Shown here: positions 6,801 through 14,421 of the stretch, piece after piece | Layout of the letters: every line of letters starts with the position of its first letter | Numbering within the stretch: the first letter of the stretch is position 1 | Assembly (NCBI GenBank): GCA_003164305.1 | Contig: PLSZ01000155.1 | Span: forward strand, 1 to 16,310 | Direction of reading: 5' to 3' | Source of the DNA: Acetobacteraceae bacterium | GTDB taxonomy: Bacteria > Pseudomonadota > Alphaproteobacteria > Acetobacterales > Acetobacteraceae | Length of the DNA stretch: 16,310 nt | Made by a program: the position numbers and the translations under genes | Notes under the pieces: generated by a model | Seen by the model: the letters and a program-made list of their open reading frames with translations, nothing else | Database searches by the model: none | What the model was told of the DNA's origin: nothing

Positions 6801-7112
6801 ATGTCTGTTCACAGGGTAAGAAATCTCGACATGATTAGGTGGATGAGTGGTGGCCACGAGCCTCTCACCAAAAGACTGTCGGCAATCTCGAACTGGACTT
6901 ACATATCCAAGATGATTCATGGACAAAAGGAAATCACCGACCATACGGCCAGAGAGATAGAACGTGTATTGAAGCTCCAACAGGGCTGGATGGATCGGGA
7001 TAATCTAGGCTTGGTTCGGATGAGTAATCTTGATTATCAAATCCAAGCAGCCATGAAATTGGCGTCCGATGAAAGAAAGAGTGGACTGCTGAGATTTCTT
7101 AGCGACGTATGA
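6801..7112 (+). CDS. Small helix-turn-helix (phage repressor-like) DNA-binding protein
   Basis: The protein has 103 aa from the ATG at 6801, chosen because GGAGAG at 6791-6796 is correctly spaced; the frame is open to an ATG at 6747. Residues about 20-67 (EPLTKRLSAISNWTYISKMI, then GQKEITDHTAREIERVLKLQQGWMD) follow the pattern of Cro/CI-like HTH domains, in which the fourth helix leads into an 'LxLxxGWMD' ending. This points to a sequence-specific repressor of the kind found in prophages and small mobile cassettes. The C-terminal third (NLDYQIQAAMKLASDERKSG) is helical with no recognised motif. Composition is clearly lower in GC than the flanking genes, and third positions are often A or T. 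It lies 52 bases upstream of the next gene, probably in one transcript, and both use a GGAGAG ribosome-binding site. Confidence 0.7.
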   Translation: MSVHRVRNLDMIRWMSGGHEPLTKRLSAISNWTYISKMIHGQKEITDHTAREIERVLKLQQGWMDRDNLGLVRMSNLDYQIQAAMKLASDERKSGLLRFLSDV

Positions 7113-7164
7113 GGCCGACGCCCCACTTCACCGGTGACCATCCTCTGCGCGGAGAGATATGATC

Positions 7165-7767
7165 ATGTTTGGCTTTGGAGCGACGGCTCAAGATAAGCCC
7201 ATCTTGGCAGAAGTCGAAAGTATGCTGGATGCGTTCGCTTATCTCGGAGTTGATACAAAGGCAGTAGGCAAAAGGCTGTTTTACGAAGCCAAAGATGACC
7301 TAAAGCGAAGAGGTGGTCCAAACATTGTGTACCATGAACGATTCGGTGACCGAGCGGTTGCGAATGATGATTTCATGATGCCACGTATTGCGGAAGGTCT
7401 GAGTCCGGAGGATGTCCGTCAATACTGGAATCGACCGCAACTCCTCATATTTTCCGAGCTAAAGGTGCGTGAGTTTGTGGTTTTCGTAACTTTCGCTACC
7501 GCTCGCGGACTTGGGACAGACTTAGTAGCCCTTACTCGTGAAAATCGCAAAACGATCCCTCAATATGGTAATCCAGCATCGTGGGACGAGAAGCATCCTG
7601 GTAATGAAGGGTACACTCGTGAGGACGCTGAGATTTTCAACGAGTTCGCTATGCGAGTAGGACTGTGGCAGGCGAGTACAGCTTTGCCCGAACAGAAGAG
7701 GTTGCTTGCTCCCTATACATCCTTCAACGCATTGGTGCGAGATTTCGTGAGGAAAGGGACGATATAA
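7165..7767 (+). CDS. Unrecognised protein in the low-GC cassette
   Basis: The protein has 200 residues from the ATG at 7165 (MFGFGATAQDKPILAEVESM), which is 8 bases after GGAGAG; the ATG at 7159 is only two bases after it and less likely. No family is recognised. There is no signal peptide and no membrane segment; one moderately hydrophobic strand-rich stretch (LLIFSELKVREFVVFVTFAT, near residues 93-112) suggests a globular alpha/beta core. The charged N-terminal half contains KRLFYEAKDDLKRRGG, and the C-terminus (FNALVRDFVRKGTI) is basic. It shares the lowered GC of the HTH gene upstream and is probably cotranscribed with it. A regulator followed by an unknown cytosolic protein next to a tRNA-derived fragment is a common arrangement for toxin, defence or phage accessory genes, but nothing in the sequence proves any of these. 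Confidence 0.65.
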   Translation: MFGFGATAQDKPILAEVESMLDAFAYLGVDTKAVGKRLFYEAKDDLKRRGGPNIVYHERFGDRAVANDDFMMPRIAEGLSPEDVRQYWNRPQLLIFSELKVREFVVFVTFATARGLGTDLVALTRENRKTIPQYGNPASWDEKHPGNEGYTREDAEIFNEFAMRVGLWQASTALPEQKRLLAPYTSFNALVRDFVRKGTI

Positions 7768-7815
7768 CCTTCATCCTTCCAGTTTGCTGAATGAACTGTT
7801 ACGATTTCCCGAGCC

Positions 7816-8118
7816 TCAGGCGGCATATTGAGTGACCGCGGAACGCGACACCTCACCCCGAAAATGCCGGCTGAGATCGGCTGCCGTGCGTAAATCGACC
7901 CGGCGCCCGCCCAACAGTTCGGAAAGCTCGGCCTCGATGGCCGCCAGGCCGAGCAACCCTGGCGCTGATCCCGGCACGAACTCCACCAGCAGATCGACGT
8001 CGCTGTCCGGCCGCGCGGTGCCTTTCAGCACGGAACCGAACAACGACAGCCGCCGTATCGCATGCCTCAGGCACAACGCGGCGAGAGCGTTCTGATCCTG
8101 AAACAAAATCGTGGACAT
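7816..8118 (-). CDS. MNT-family minimal nucleotidyltransferase (MntA-like)
   Basis: The protein has 100 aa from the ATG at 8118. AGGAGG ends 7 bases before it; a GTG two codons upstream is too close to that site. The nucleotidyltransferase signature is complete: LFGSVLKGTARPDSDVDLLVEF, with the GS motif and the two metal-binding aspartates of DxD (SDVDLL), followed by the helix LLGLAAIEAELSELLGGRRVDL. MntA-type proteins are antitoxins that AMPylate HEPN RNase toxins; other minimal nucleotidyltransferases have unknown targets. No HEPN gene is adjacent on either side: the downstream neighbour is the convergent low-GC gene and upstream is the SDR gene about 100 bases away. It may therefore be an orphan, or its partner may have been lost when the cassette arrived. 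Confidence 0.85.
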   Translation of the reverse strand: MSTILFQDQNALAALCLRHAIRRLSLFGSVLKGTARPDSDVDLLVEFVPGSAPGLLGLAAIEAELSELLGGRRVDLRTAADLSRHFRGEVSRSAVTQYAA

Positions 8119-8222
8119 GACCACTCCTCCTGCCTGCGCCTCAATCGAGCGAACCCAGGTGTGCCCGCGTCGTGTCAGACTTGCGCCGCCGCGTCACCAA
8201 CCGGAACATCGAGCGGCGACCG

Positions 8223-8972
8223 TCAGTAATACCCCGTCCCCCCATTCACATGGATCGTCTGCCCGGTGATGAACCCGGCGTCGTCACTGACCAGGAACAA
8301 ACATGTGGCCGCGATTTCATCCACCTTGCCTTGCCGCCCCAGTGGAATGCCGGCGGCGCTCGGCGGCCGGTTGCCATACCATTCCGGGTTCGCCCGCATC
8401 GTATCGATGCTGCCAGGCGACACCACATTCACCCGAATGTTCCGCGCGGCGAACTCCGACGCCAACCCCCGCGCGAATCCCACCAGACCCATCTTGGCGG
8501 CGGAGACATGCGCGCGGCCGCTGCCACCGACGAAAGCACCCTCGCCGGTGAAAAACAGGATGCGGCCATATTCGTTCTGAACCATCGCTTCGATCAGCGC
8601 CCGCGTCAGATACACCGCGCCGTCGAGCACGACTCCCCTGACCGCTTCCCAATCCGCCGACGTCAACTCGGTAAACGGTTTGTGCGGCCGGATCGCGGCG
8701 TTGTTGATCAGAATATCGACGCGGCCGAATTCCGACAACGCGCGCGCGGCCAATGCCTCGACCTGATCCTTGCTGGCGACATCGGCGACCACCGCGATGG
8801 CCTTGACCCCCAGTTCCCTGGCTTCGCGCGCCACCGCGTCCGCTTCGTCCTGGTTGGAGCGGGCGTTGACCACCACATGGGCGCCCTCCCCGGCCAGTTT
8901 CAGCACCGTCGCGCGGCCGATATTGCGTCCCGACCCGGTCACCAAAGCGACTTTGCCCTCAAGTTTGCCCAT
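8223..8972 (-). CDS. Short-chain dehydrogenase/reductase-fold protein lacking catalytic Asn, Ser and Tyr
   Basis: The protein has 249 aa. The start ATG at 8972 (MGKLEGKVALVTGSGRNIGR) has GAGGGAG upstream, and the reading frame extends further only through non-conserved sequence. The NAD(P)-binding Rossmann features are intact: TGSGRNIG (12-19), the VADV acid region near 62-65, INNAA (89-93), SPGS and the C-terminal TGQTIHVNGGTGYY. The classical catalytic positions are not: the YxxxK motif is V156-SAA-K160 (Val codon GTC at 8505-8507), the catalytic Ser is replaced by Thr/Gly (FFTGEGAF, 140-147), and the VNxxG Asn is Val (VVLDG). Only Lys160 remains. It may bind NAD(P) and act as a non-catalytic or mechanistically different SDR. 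It is divergent from serC, so the 185-base spacer should contain both promoters. Confidence 0.88.
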   Translation of the reverse strand: MGKLEGKVALVTGSGRNIGRATVLKLAGEGAHVVVNARSNQDEADAVAREARELGVKAIAVVADVASKDQVEALAARALSEFGRVDILINNAAIRPHKPFTELTSADWEAVRGVVLDGAVYLTRALIEAMVQNEYGRILFFTGEGAFVGGSGRAHVSAAKMGLVGFARGLASEFAARNIRVNVVSPGSIDTMRANPEWYGNRPPSAAGIPLGRQGKVDEIAATCLFLVSDDAGFITGQTIHVNGGTGYY

Positions 8973-9070
8973 GTGATCACTCCCTCGGGCAACGCGGCCG
9001 TTCCCGCGTTCGCCGTCGGAGACCTTCGCGCGCCAGCCACGGCGCGACAAGATCGGGGCGAGGTTTTCGA

Positions 9071-9131
9071 TTGACGCGCCGCTCAGCGCAGATGTAGACC
9101 CCTGCCCGGGCCACGCCCCCCCACCGGGGCG
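9071..9131 (+). promoter_or_regulatory. Possible serC promoter and leader hairpin
   Basis: TTGACG (9071-9076) and TAGACC (9095-9100), spaced 18 bases, could be a promoter. Downstream, CGCCCC (9114-9119) pairs with GGGGCG (9126-9131) around a six-base loop, just before the serC ribosome-binding site. It could affect expression of the serine genes. This is a weak prediction from inspection. Confidence 0.3.
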
Positions 9132-9157
9132 CTTATCTTCTGAAAGGGAGAGCCGGC

Positions 9158-10318
9158 ATGAACGCAGTACCGACGCCAGAGTTGCGTCCCGCCAATCCGT
9201 GCTTTTCGTCCGGACCTTGCGCCAAACGTCCAGGCTTTACTCTCGAAGCACTGAGTGGCGCGCTGCTTGGCCGCAATCATCGCGCCGCGGAAACCAAAGC
9301 CAGAATCACCGAAGTCATCGACCGCTCGCGCGCTTTGCTCGGCATGCCGGCGGACTGGCGCCTGGGTGTCGTGCCCGCCTCGGACACCGGCGCGATGGAG
9401 ATCGCGTTATGGTCGCTGTTGGGACCAAGGCCCGTGGATATCCTGACATTCGAAAGTTTCGGCGCTGGTTGGGCCACCGATATCCTTCGCCAACTGAAAC
9501 TTCCCAACGCCCGCGTGCTGCAAGCCGAGTATGGCGCGTTGCCCGATCTCGCCGCCGTCGATCCGGCGCATGATTTCGTGTTCACCTGGAACGGCACGAC
9601 GTCCGGCGTGCGCGTGCCGAACGCCGATTGGATTTCTCCGAACCGGGAGGGCCTGGCGATTTGCGACGCGACCTCCGCGGTGTTCGCGATGCCGGTTGCG
9701 TGGGAAAAACTCGATGTCGTGACATGGTCGTGGCAGAAAGTGCTCGGCGGTGAAGCGGCGCATGGCATGCTGGCGCTGTCGCCACGGGCCGTCGCGCGAC
9801 TGGAGTCGCACGAGCCGGCATGGCCGATGCCCAAAGTGTTTCGCCTGACCAGCAAAGGCAAACTCACCGAGGGCATTTTTCGAGGTGACACCATGAACAC
9901 GCCCTCGATGCTGTGTGTCGAGGACGCGTTGGATGGCTTGCGGTGGGCGGAACGGATCGGCGGGCTGCCGGCGTTGTTCGCGCGATCCGAAGGCAATCTC
10001 AAAGCGATCGCGGATTTCGTCGAAGGCGGCGCGACGTTCGACTTCCTCGCGCGAGACCCCGCGACAAGATCGAACACGTCGATCTGCCTGAAGATCGTTT
10101 CGCCGTGGTTTTTATCGCTGGACGATGCCGGACGCGCGAGGGCCGCGAAGCGGATGGCCGCGCTGCTGGACGAACGCGGCATCGCACACGACATCGGCTC
10201 CTATCGCGACGCGCCTCCGGGCCTGCGCATCTGGGGTGGCGCGACGGTGGAAACCAGTGACGTCGCCGCGCTGATGCCGTGGTGCCAATGGGCCCACGAC
10301 ACCGTCTCGCGGGAGTGA
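9158..10318 (+). CDS. serC: Phosphoserine aminotransferase
   Basis: The protein has 386 aa from the ATG at 9158, which follows AAAGGGAG at 9143-9150. SerC transfers an amino group from glutamate to 3-phosphohydroxypyruvate, giving O-phosphoserine, the second step of serine synthesis; it also acts in some pyridoxal-phosphate pathways. It belongs to the fold-type I aminotransferases. N-terminal [18 protein letters not shown] and [13 protein letters not shown] are typical of the alphaproteobacterial-type Ser[19 protein letters not shown] forms the cofactor phosphate region, [11 protein letters not shown] carries the PLP-ring Asp, and [11 protein letters not shown] contains the Schiff-base lysine (K194). 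The C-terminal domain ends with [15 protein letters not shown]. Length is normal for this subfamily. serA follows in the same direction after 102 bases that hold a pair of palindromic repeats, so the two are probably coexpressed. Confidence 0.95.
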   Translation: MNAVPTPELRPANPCFSSGPCAKRPGFTLEALSGALLGRNHRAAETKARITEVIDRSRALLGMPADWRLGVVPASDTGAMEIALWSLLGPRPVDILTFESFGAGWATDILRQLKLPNARVLQAEYGALPDLAAVDPAHDFVFTWNGTTSGVRVPNADWISPNREGLAICDATSAVFAMPVAWEKLDVVTWSWQKVLGGEAAHGMLALSPRAVARLESHEPAWPMPKVFRLTSKGKLTEGIFRGDTMNTPSMLCVEDALDGLRWAERIGGLPALFARSEGNLKAIADFVEGGATFDFLARDPATRSNTSICLKIVSPWFLSLDDAGRARAAKRMAALLDERGIAHDIGSYRDAPPGLRIWGGATVETSDVAALMPWCQWAHDTVSRE

Positions 10319-10328
10319 CGGTCGCACC

Positions 10329-10405
10329 GTCACGGCCCAGATCGACCGGGCCATCTCTCACCCCATCGTGTTGACACCGATGGCCCGATCAGGCCGGGCC
10401 ATGAC
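10329..10405. repeat. Inverted pair of 27-base palindromic repeats between serC and serA
   Basis: The plus-strand unit at 10329-10355 and the minus-strand unit at 10379-10405 agree at 21 of 27 positions when the second is reverse-complemented, with a 23-base spacer. Each unit is itself an imperfect palindrome: GGCCC/GGGCC at 10334-10338 and 10348-10352, and ATGGCCCG/CGGGCCAT at 10380-10387 and 10395-10402. The first unit matches the one at 16054-16080 at 23 of 27 positions. The pair lies inside the probable serC-serA transcript and ends 15 bases before serA, so it could fold in the RNA and set relative expression. Confidence 0.75.
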
Positions 10406-10420
10406 GAGAAAGGGATTCCC

Positions 10421-12007
10421 ATGCCCAAGGTTCTCATCAGCGACAAACTGTCCCCCGCCGCGGTCGAGATCTTCCGCCGCCGCGGGATCGACGTCGATCT
10501 GAAAACCGGCCTCACGCCGGCCGAGCTACGCGCGACCATTCCCGCCTATGACGGGCTCGCGATCCGTTCCGCGACCAAGGTAACGAAAGAACTGCTCGAC
10601 GCCGCGACCAACCTCAAGGTGGTGGGACGCGCCGGGATCGGTGTCGATAATGTCGACATTCGTTCAGCCACCGCGCGCGGTGTCGTGGTGATGAACACGC
10701 CGCACGGAAACACGATCACCACCGCCGAGCACGCGATCGCCATGATGTTCGCCCTGGCGCGGCAAATACCCCAGGCCGACGCATCGACCCGCGCCGGGAA
10801 ATGGGAAAAAAACCGTTTCCTCGGCGTCGAACTCACCGGCAAAACACTGGGCGTGATCGGCTGCGGTAACATCGGCTCGATCGTCGCCAATCGTGCCGTT
10901 GGCCTGCACATGAAAGTGATCGCCTACGATCCTTATCTGTCGGACAAACGGGCGGTCGATCTCGGCGTTGAAAAAGTCGAGCTAGAAACGTTGTTGCAAC
11001 GGGCGGATATCATCACGCTGCACGTGCCGATGACGGACGCGACGAAGAATATTCTGTCCCGGGACGCACTGGCGAAGACCCAACCGGGTGTGCGCATCAT
11101 CAATTGCGCGCGCGGCGGATTGCTCGACGAAACGGCGCTGGCCGACGCGATCAAATCGGGTCATGTCGCCGGCGCGGCGCTGGATGTGTTCGAAACCGAA
11201 CCCGCCACCGAGTCACCTTTGTTCGCGCTCGATAACGTGATCTGCACCCCCCATCTCGGCGCGGCCACGGCCGAGGCGCAGGAAAACGTCGCGTTGCAAA
11301 TCGCCGAACAGATCAGCGACTTTCTGCTGACCGGCGCGATTTCCAATGCCATCAACATGGCGTCGGTGACCGCCGAGGAAGCGCCGCGGCTGCGTCCCTA
11401 CATGGAACTCTGCCGTTTGCTCGGTGGCTTCGCTGGGCAACTGACGCAAGCCCGGGAAGGCGCGATCAAACGGGTGACGATCGAATATGAAGGCCTCGCC
11501 GCCGCGCTGAACACGCGGCCGATGACCGCCGCGGCGCTGGCCGGGCTGATGTCGCCGCTGATGGCGGGGGTCAACATGGTCAACGCCGCCGTCGCCGCGC
11601 GTGATCACGGCATCGACGTCGCCGAAACGGTGCACGACCGGCCAAGCGAATATCAAACATTGGTGCGCATCACGATCGGCACCGAAGGGCTGGAAAGGTC
11701 GGTCGCCGGTACACTGTTCGCCGGATCACGGCCGCGGATCGTGGAGATCAAGGGGATCAAGGTCGAAGCGGATTTCGCGCCGCATATGCTGTACGTGACC
11801 AACCAGGACAAACCGGGCTTCATCGGCCGCTTCGGCGCGACCCTCGCGGGCGCCGGCATCAACATCGCGACATTCCACCTCGGCCGCGCCAGCCAAGGGG
11901 GCGACGCGATTTGTCTCGTGTCGGTCGATGAAAGCGTGCAGGAGGATGTTCTGGCGATGGTGCGGACGTTGCCCCTGGTGGTGCAGGCGACGGCTCTCGC
12001 GTTCTGA
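10421..12007 (+). CDS. serA: D-3-phosphoglycerate dehydrogenase
   Basis: The protein has 528 aa from the ATG at 10421, preceded by GAGAAAGGGA. SerA oxidises 3-phosphoglycerate to 3-phosphohydroxypyruvate with NAD+, the committed step of serine synthesis in the cytosol. It is the long form: a substrate-binding domain at about residues 1-98 and 285-310, an NAD domain with GxGxxG at 147-152 (GCGNIG), the catalytic triad R231 (NCARGG), E260 (FETEP) and H278 (TPHLGA), an intervening domain of about 130 residues from 315, and a C-terminal ACT domain (NQDKPGFIGRFGATLAGAGI, near 455-528) that usually binds serine or stabilises the tetramer. All key residues are present and the length is standard. It follows serC, so two of the three serine-pathway steps are encoded together; serB is not in the window. 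Confidence 0.96.
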   Translation: MPKVLISDKLSPAAVEIFRRRGIDVDLKTGLTPAELRATIPAYDGLAIRSATKVTKELLDAATNLKVVGRAGIGVDNVDIRSATARGVVVMNTPHGNTITTAEHAIAMMFALARQIPQADASTRAGKWEKNRFLGVELTGKTLGVIGCGNIGSIVANRAVGLHMKVIAYDPYLSDKRAVDLGVEKVELETLLQRADIITLHVPMTDATKNILSRDALAKTQPGVRIINCARGGLLDETALADAIKSGHVAGAALDVFETEPATESPLFALDNVICTPHLGAATAEAQENVALQIAEQISDFLLTGAISNAINMASVTAEEAPRLRPYMELCRLLGGFAGQLTQAREGAIKRVTIEYEGLAAALNTRPMTAAALAGLMSPLMAGVNMVNAAVAARDHGIDVAETVHDRPSEYQTLVRITIGTEGLERSVAGTLFAGSRPRIVEIKGIKVEADFAPHMLYVTNQDKPGFIGRFGATLAGAGINIATFHLGRASQGGDAICLVSVDESVQEDVLAMVRTLPLVVQATALAF

Positions 12008-12200
12008 TCCGCCGAATGCCATCGCCGCGGGCCGCTGCCGGTTTCTCCGCGAGTGACGAAGGCGTCGCTTCACCCGCGATGACAGACTATCAGACCGATG
12101 GCGGAAAGCCTGACAATGGCGCGGGCCGGGCCGGTTATGCCAGGATGATATTGGCTTTGGCGCGATGGCGGGCGGGCGATCATCGGAAGGAGAAGGCGGC

Positions 12201-12818
12201 TTGCGGATCGAATGGCGATCGCTCCTGGCAGTATTCTTGCTGACAGTGATCGGCGCTGCTGTCGCGAACCCCGCCGCGGCGGAGACCAAGCGCATCTTCG
12301 CCATTCCGCCAACACAGTGGGACAACGCGACGTCCACCGAACGCCCGGCGCAAATCTTCAGCCCCTCCGACCTCGGCAATCTGACCGGCGGGATCGTGTT
12401 CGGCCTTTCCCCGAGCGGCGTGAACGACCGCTTGCCGACACCGACACCGGGCGTGGAATGGGGCGACCTTCCCTTCGCCAACGAATACCCCGGCGACGTA
12501 CGCTATTTCTGGGTTCGGTTCGACGCCATCCGGGATCCCGGCAACGCCGCGGGCGACTGCGTGGGGGCCAGCAGCTATGTGGTCTTCCTGTTTCGCAACC
12601 GCGCTTTGTTTCGCGTCTCATGGCGCCTGTTGCCGGACAAGGACTGCCCGTCGCCGCGCGCCGCGGCCGAGGACATCTATGCCCGATATCTGACCATCGA
12701 CCGGTCGGTGTCGCTCGCGACCCATTATCACGCCGGGAAGGCGGAGGCGGTGGAGATCACCGATCCCAACGCCGACGATCTGGTGCCCTACCGGTGGGCG
12801 AACCGGCAGCGCCGATAG
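12201..12818 (+). CDS. Exported protein of unknown function
   Basis: The protein has 205 aa if translation starts at the TTG at 12201, which has GGAAGGAGAAGG just upstream. The same frame is open to an ATG at 12165, giving 217 aa, but that start lies before the ribosome-binding site. With the TTG start the product begins (M)RIEWRSLLAVFLLTVIGAAV and has a Sec signal peptide with cleavage after PAAA (residue 27). The mature part is about 178 residues, rich in aromatic and Pro-Asp segments (FAIPPTQWDN, WGDLPFANEYPGDVRYFWVRFD), with two cysteines (GDCVGASS and DKDCPSP) that could form a disulfide. No family is recognised. It is followed after one base by another exported protein gene, so the two form an operon and may work together in the periplasm or outside the cell. 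Confidence 0.7.
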   Translation: MRIEWRSLLAVFLLTVIGAAVANPAAAETKRIFAIPPTQWDNATSTERPAQIFSPSDLGNLTGGIVFGLSPSGVNDRLPTPTPGVEWGDLPFANEYPGDVRYFWVRFDAIRDPGNAAGDCVGASSYVVFLFRNRALFRVSWRLLPDKDCPSPRAAAEDIYARYLTIDRSVSLATHYHAGKAEAVEITDPNADDLVPYRWANRQRR

Positions 12819-12819
12819 G

Positions 12820-13392
12820 ATGACGATGCGCGCGATCCTGACGTTGCTTTGCTGTTGTATTTCGCCGGTCCCCGCGCTGGCGGTGACCAGCTCGTACGAT
12901 TACGGTCTGCCACCCGTCGTGGAGGACACGACGAAGGCCGCCAACTGCACGGTCACCTGGCTGGTGACCGACATCACGACCAACGACATGCTCGCGGTGC
13001 GGATGCAAATCGCGCCCGATCCCAACGACAAACCGGTGAACAACCTGATGCCGTGTCCGGCGGAGGCGCCGCCCCGGCTGGCGTCGCGCGCGCTCGATGC
13101 CTGCGTCATCCGGGCCGCCGATCCGAAGAATTGCGTCTACGCGGACATGGCGCGCGGGTTCGAAAGGCAGCCGAAAGCCGACAATTCCGCGGAGAATTTC
13201 TCCCGCTGTTCCTCGGACAAGGCGACCGACATCGGCGTGGCGTGCTGGCTGTCAGGCGACTTGCATGTTTGCGGCGCGGCCTGCGGCGGCAGCCCGGAGA
13301 CGGCGATCTCGGCGGCCGTCAGCCGGTGCGAGGCCAAGCACCAGCATCAGTGTCCGATCACCGGCTCGCTGCCCGTTCTGGCACCGCGGTAA
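12820..13392 (+). CDS. Exported cysteine-rich protein of unknown function
   Basis: The protein has 190 aa from the ATG at 12820, or 188 aa from the ATG at 12826, which is better spaced from AGGA. A signal peptide (MRAILTLLCCCISPVPALA) precedes a mature region of about 169 residues with ten cysteines: one near residue 43, others in MPCP, DACV, KNCV, SRCS, VACW, HVCG, AACGG, SRCE and HQCP. An even number of cysteines in an exported protein suggests up to five disulfides. The second half has the look of small periplasmic Cys-rich domains (CWLSGDLHVCGAACGGSPET), but no family is assigned. It is translationally close-packed behind the preceding exported protein gene. Its last 35 bases overlap the convergent SGNH-like gene. 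Confidence 0.75.
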   Translation: MTMRAILTLLCCCISPVPALAVTSSYDYGLPPVVEDTTKAANCTVTWLVTDITTNDMLAVRMQIAPDPNDKPVNNLMPCPAEAPPRLASRALDACVIRAADPKNCVYADMARGFERQPKADNSAENFSRCSSDKATDIGVACWLSGDLHVCGAACGGSPETAISAAVSRCEAKHQHQCPITGSLPVLAPR

Positions 13393-14419
13393 GCACCGGA
13401 CCGGAAACTCCCTCAGGGCGCGCCAAAGCCTCACCTGGATCCGGATGCACCGGCGCGGGACGCGCCGCGCCCGGTGAGGCCAGCACAACGGCCAGGGCCG
13501 CCGCGACAATGCGGGAATGGGCGATTTGCGCGACCTCATTCAGGTGATCCGGCGTGTCGAAGAATGCCGAACGCGGATAGCGGGCGCGGTCGCCGAGATC
13601 GATGAAGCGGGCGCCTTCGCGCGTGAACACATCGCCGATGGCCGATGCGGTCGCGTTCGGCATCGGCCATTCGGCGAACCCCGCCGGCAGCCCGCCCACG
13701 ACCTGAACGTCATGCGACGCGGCCCATCGAAGGAAATCGCGCACCATGGCCGTCCCATCTCCGGACGCAATGGACGCGGCGGTTTCGTGCCATGGCACAA
13801 TGGTCGCGAGGCGCGCGGCGTTCGTCTCCCCCATCGCTTGGGTGTGGCCGACATGATCGCCCCACGCATTGGTGGATCCGGTGGCGGCCGCGCGCGGATC
13901 CTCGAATCCCGCCTGGACCAGGGCGGTCTCGATCAGACTCATGAGAGCGGCGCGGGGAGCGAAGGAAAACACGGCGCCCAGCCATCGGCCGGGCGACAGA
14001 AGGCCGAGGGTCGGCCAATCGTGGCGGAACATGATCGACGCGTCGGGACCCAGCGAAGTGGCCGCGTACGTGCGCGTATATTGCGCTTCCTCCAGCGGCA
14101 AATAGACGACATCGCCCGGATGCAGCAGCGGCCGCCACCGCGCGAACAGGTAATCCAGGCCGATGCCGACGGCCACGCCCGCGTTCACGCAGGGCATGCC
14201 GAGCAGCGGCTCGATGGTCTCGCAACGATGCGAGTACGGCCCGTTGGAGCCGGCGAGGATCACCAGCTTCGGCCCCTCGATCGCCGCGCCGCGCGCCAAC
14301 CTGGCATCGATTTGCTGACGGAACGAGCCCAGAGACAAAGGCCGGTCCAGCACGGTGCCGAACAGAACCGCGTAGATCAGTAACGACGCGGCGCAGGCGA
14401 GGATCATTCGCCTGGCCAT
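13358..14419 (-). CDS. Membrane-anchored SGNH-like protein (DltD/AlgJ-type partner of MBOAT)
   Basis: The protein has 353 aa from the ATG at 14419 (MARRMILACAASLLIYAVLF), an N-terminal signal anchor. The start lies two bases after the MBOAT stop, so the two genes are translationally coupled; the open frame continues upstream only over MBOAT codons. The rest is expected in the periplasm. LVILAGSNGPYS (52-63) occupies the place of the GDS block, with S58 as candidate nucleophile, and DTPDHLNEVAQ (D291, H292) matches the DxxH block of SGNH hydrolases. Proteins of this shape take an acyl group moved across the membrane by an MBOAT and place it on a polysaccharide or other envelope polymer. The residues after about 315 (SPGAARPAPVHPDP onward) are Pro/Ala-rich and probably disordered. 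The 3' end overlaps the convergent exported protein gene. Confidence 0.82.
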   Translation of the reverse strand: MARRMILACAASLLIYAVLFGTVLDRPLSLGSFRQQIDARLARGAAIEGPKLVILAGSNGPYSHRCETIEPLLGMPCVNAGVAVGIGLDYLFARWRPLLHPGDVVYLPLEEAQYTRTYAATSLGPDASIMFRHDWPTLGLLSPGRWLGAVFSFAPRAALMSLIETALVQAGFEDPRAAATGSTNAWGDHVGHTQAMGETNAARLATIVPWHETAASIASGDGTAMVRDFLRWAASHDVQVVGGLPAGFAEWPMPNATASAIGDVFTREGARFIDLGDRARYPRSAFFDTPDHLNEVAQIAHSRIVAAALAVVLASPGAARPAPVHPDPGEALARPEGVSGPVLTAVPERAASR

Positions 14420-14421
14420 GG

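Noticed and set aside
8172..9074. Plus-strand open frame of 300 codons opposite the SDR gene
   Set aside because: It is antisense to a well-supported SDR gene; the translated product is Arg/His/Pro-rich without any domain.
9277..10194. Minus-strand open frame of 305 codons opposite serC
   Set aside because: serC is unambiguous here; the antisense product has no recognisable features.
13517..14383. Plus-strand open frame of 288 codons opposite the SGNH-like gene
   Set aside because: It is a shadow of the minus-strand gene; Arg/Gly-rich with no domain. The same holds for the 285-codon frame at 14911-15768 opposite the MBOAT gene.
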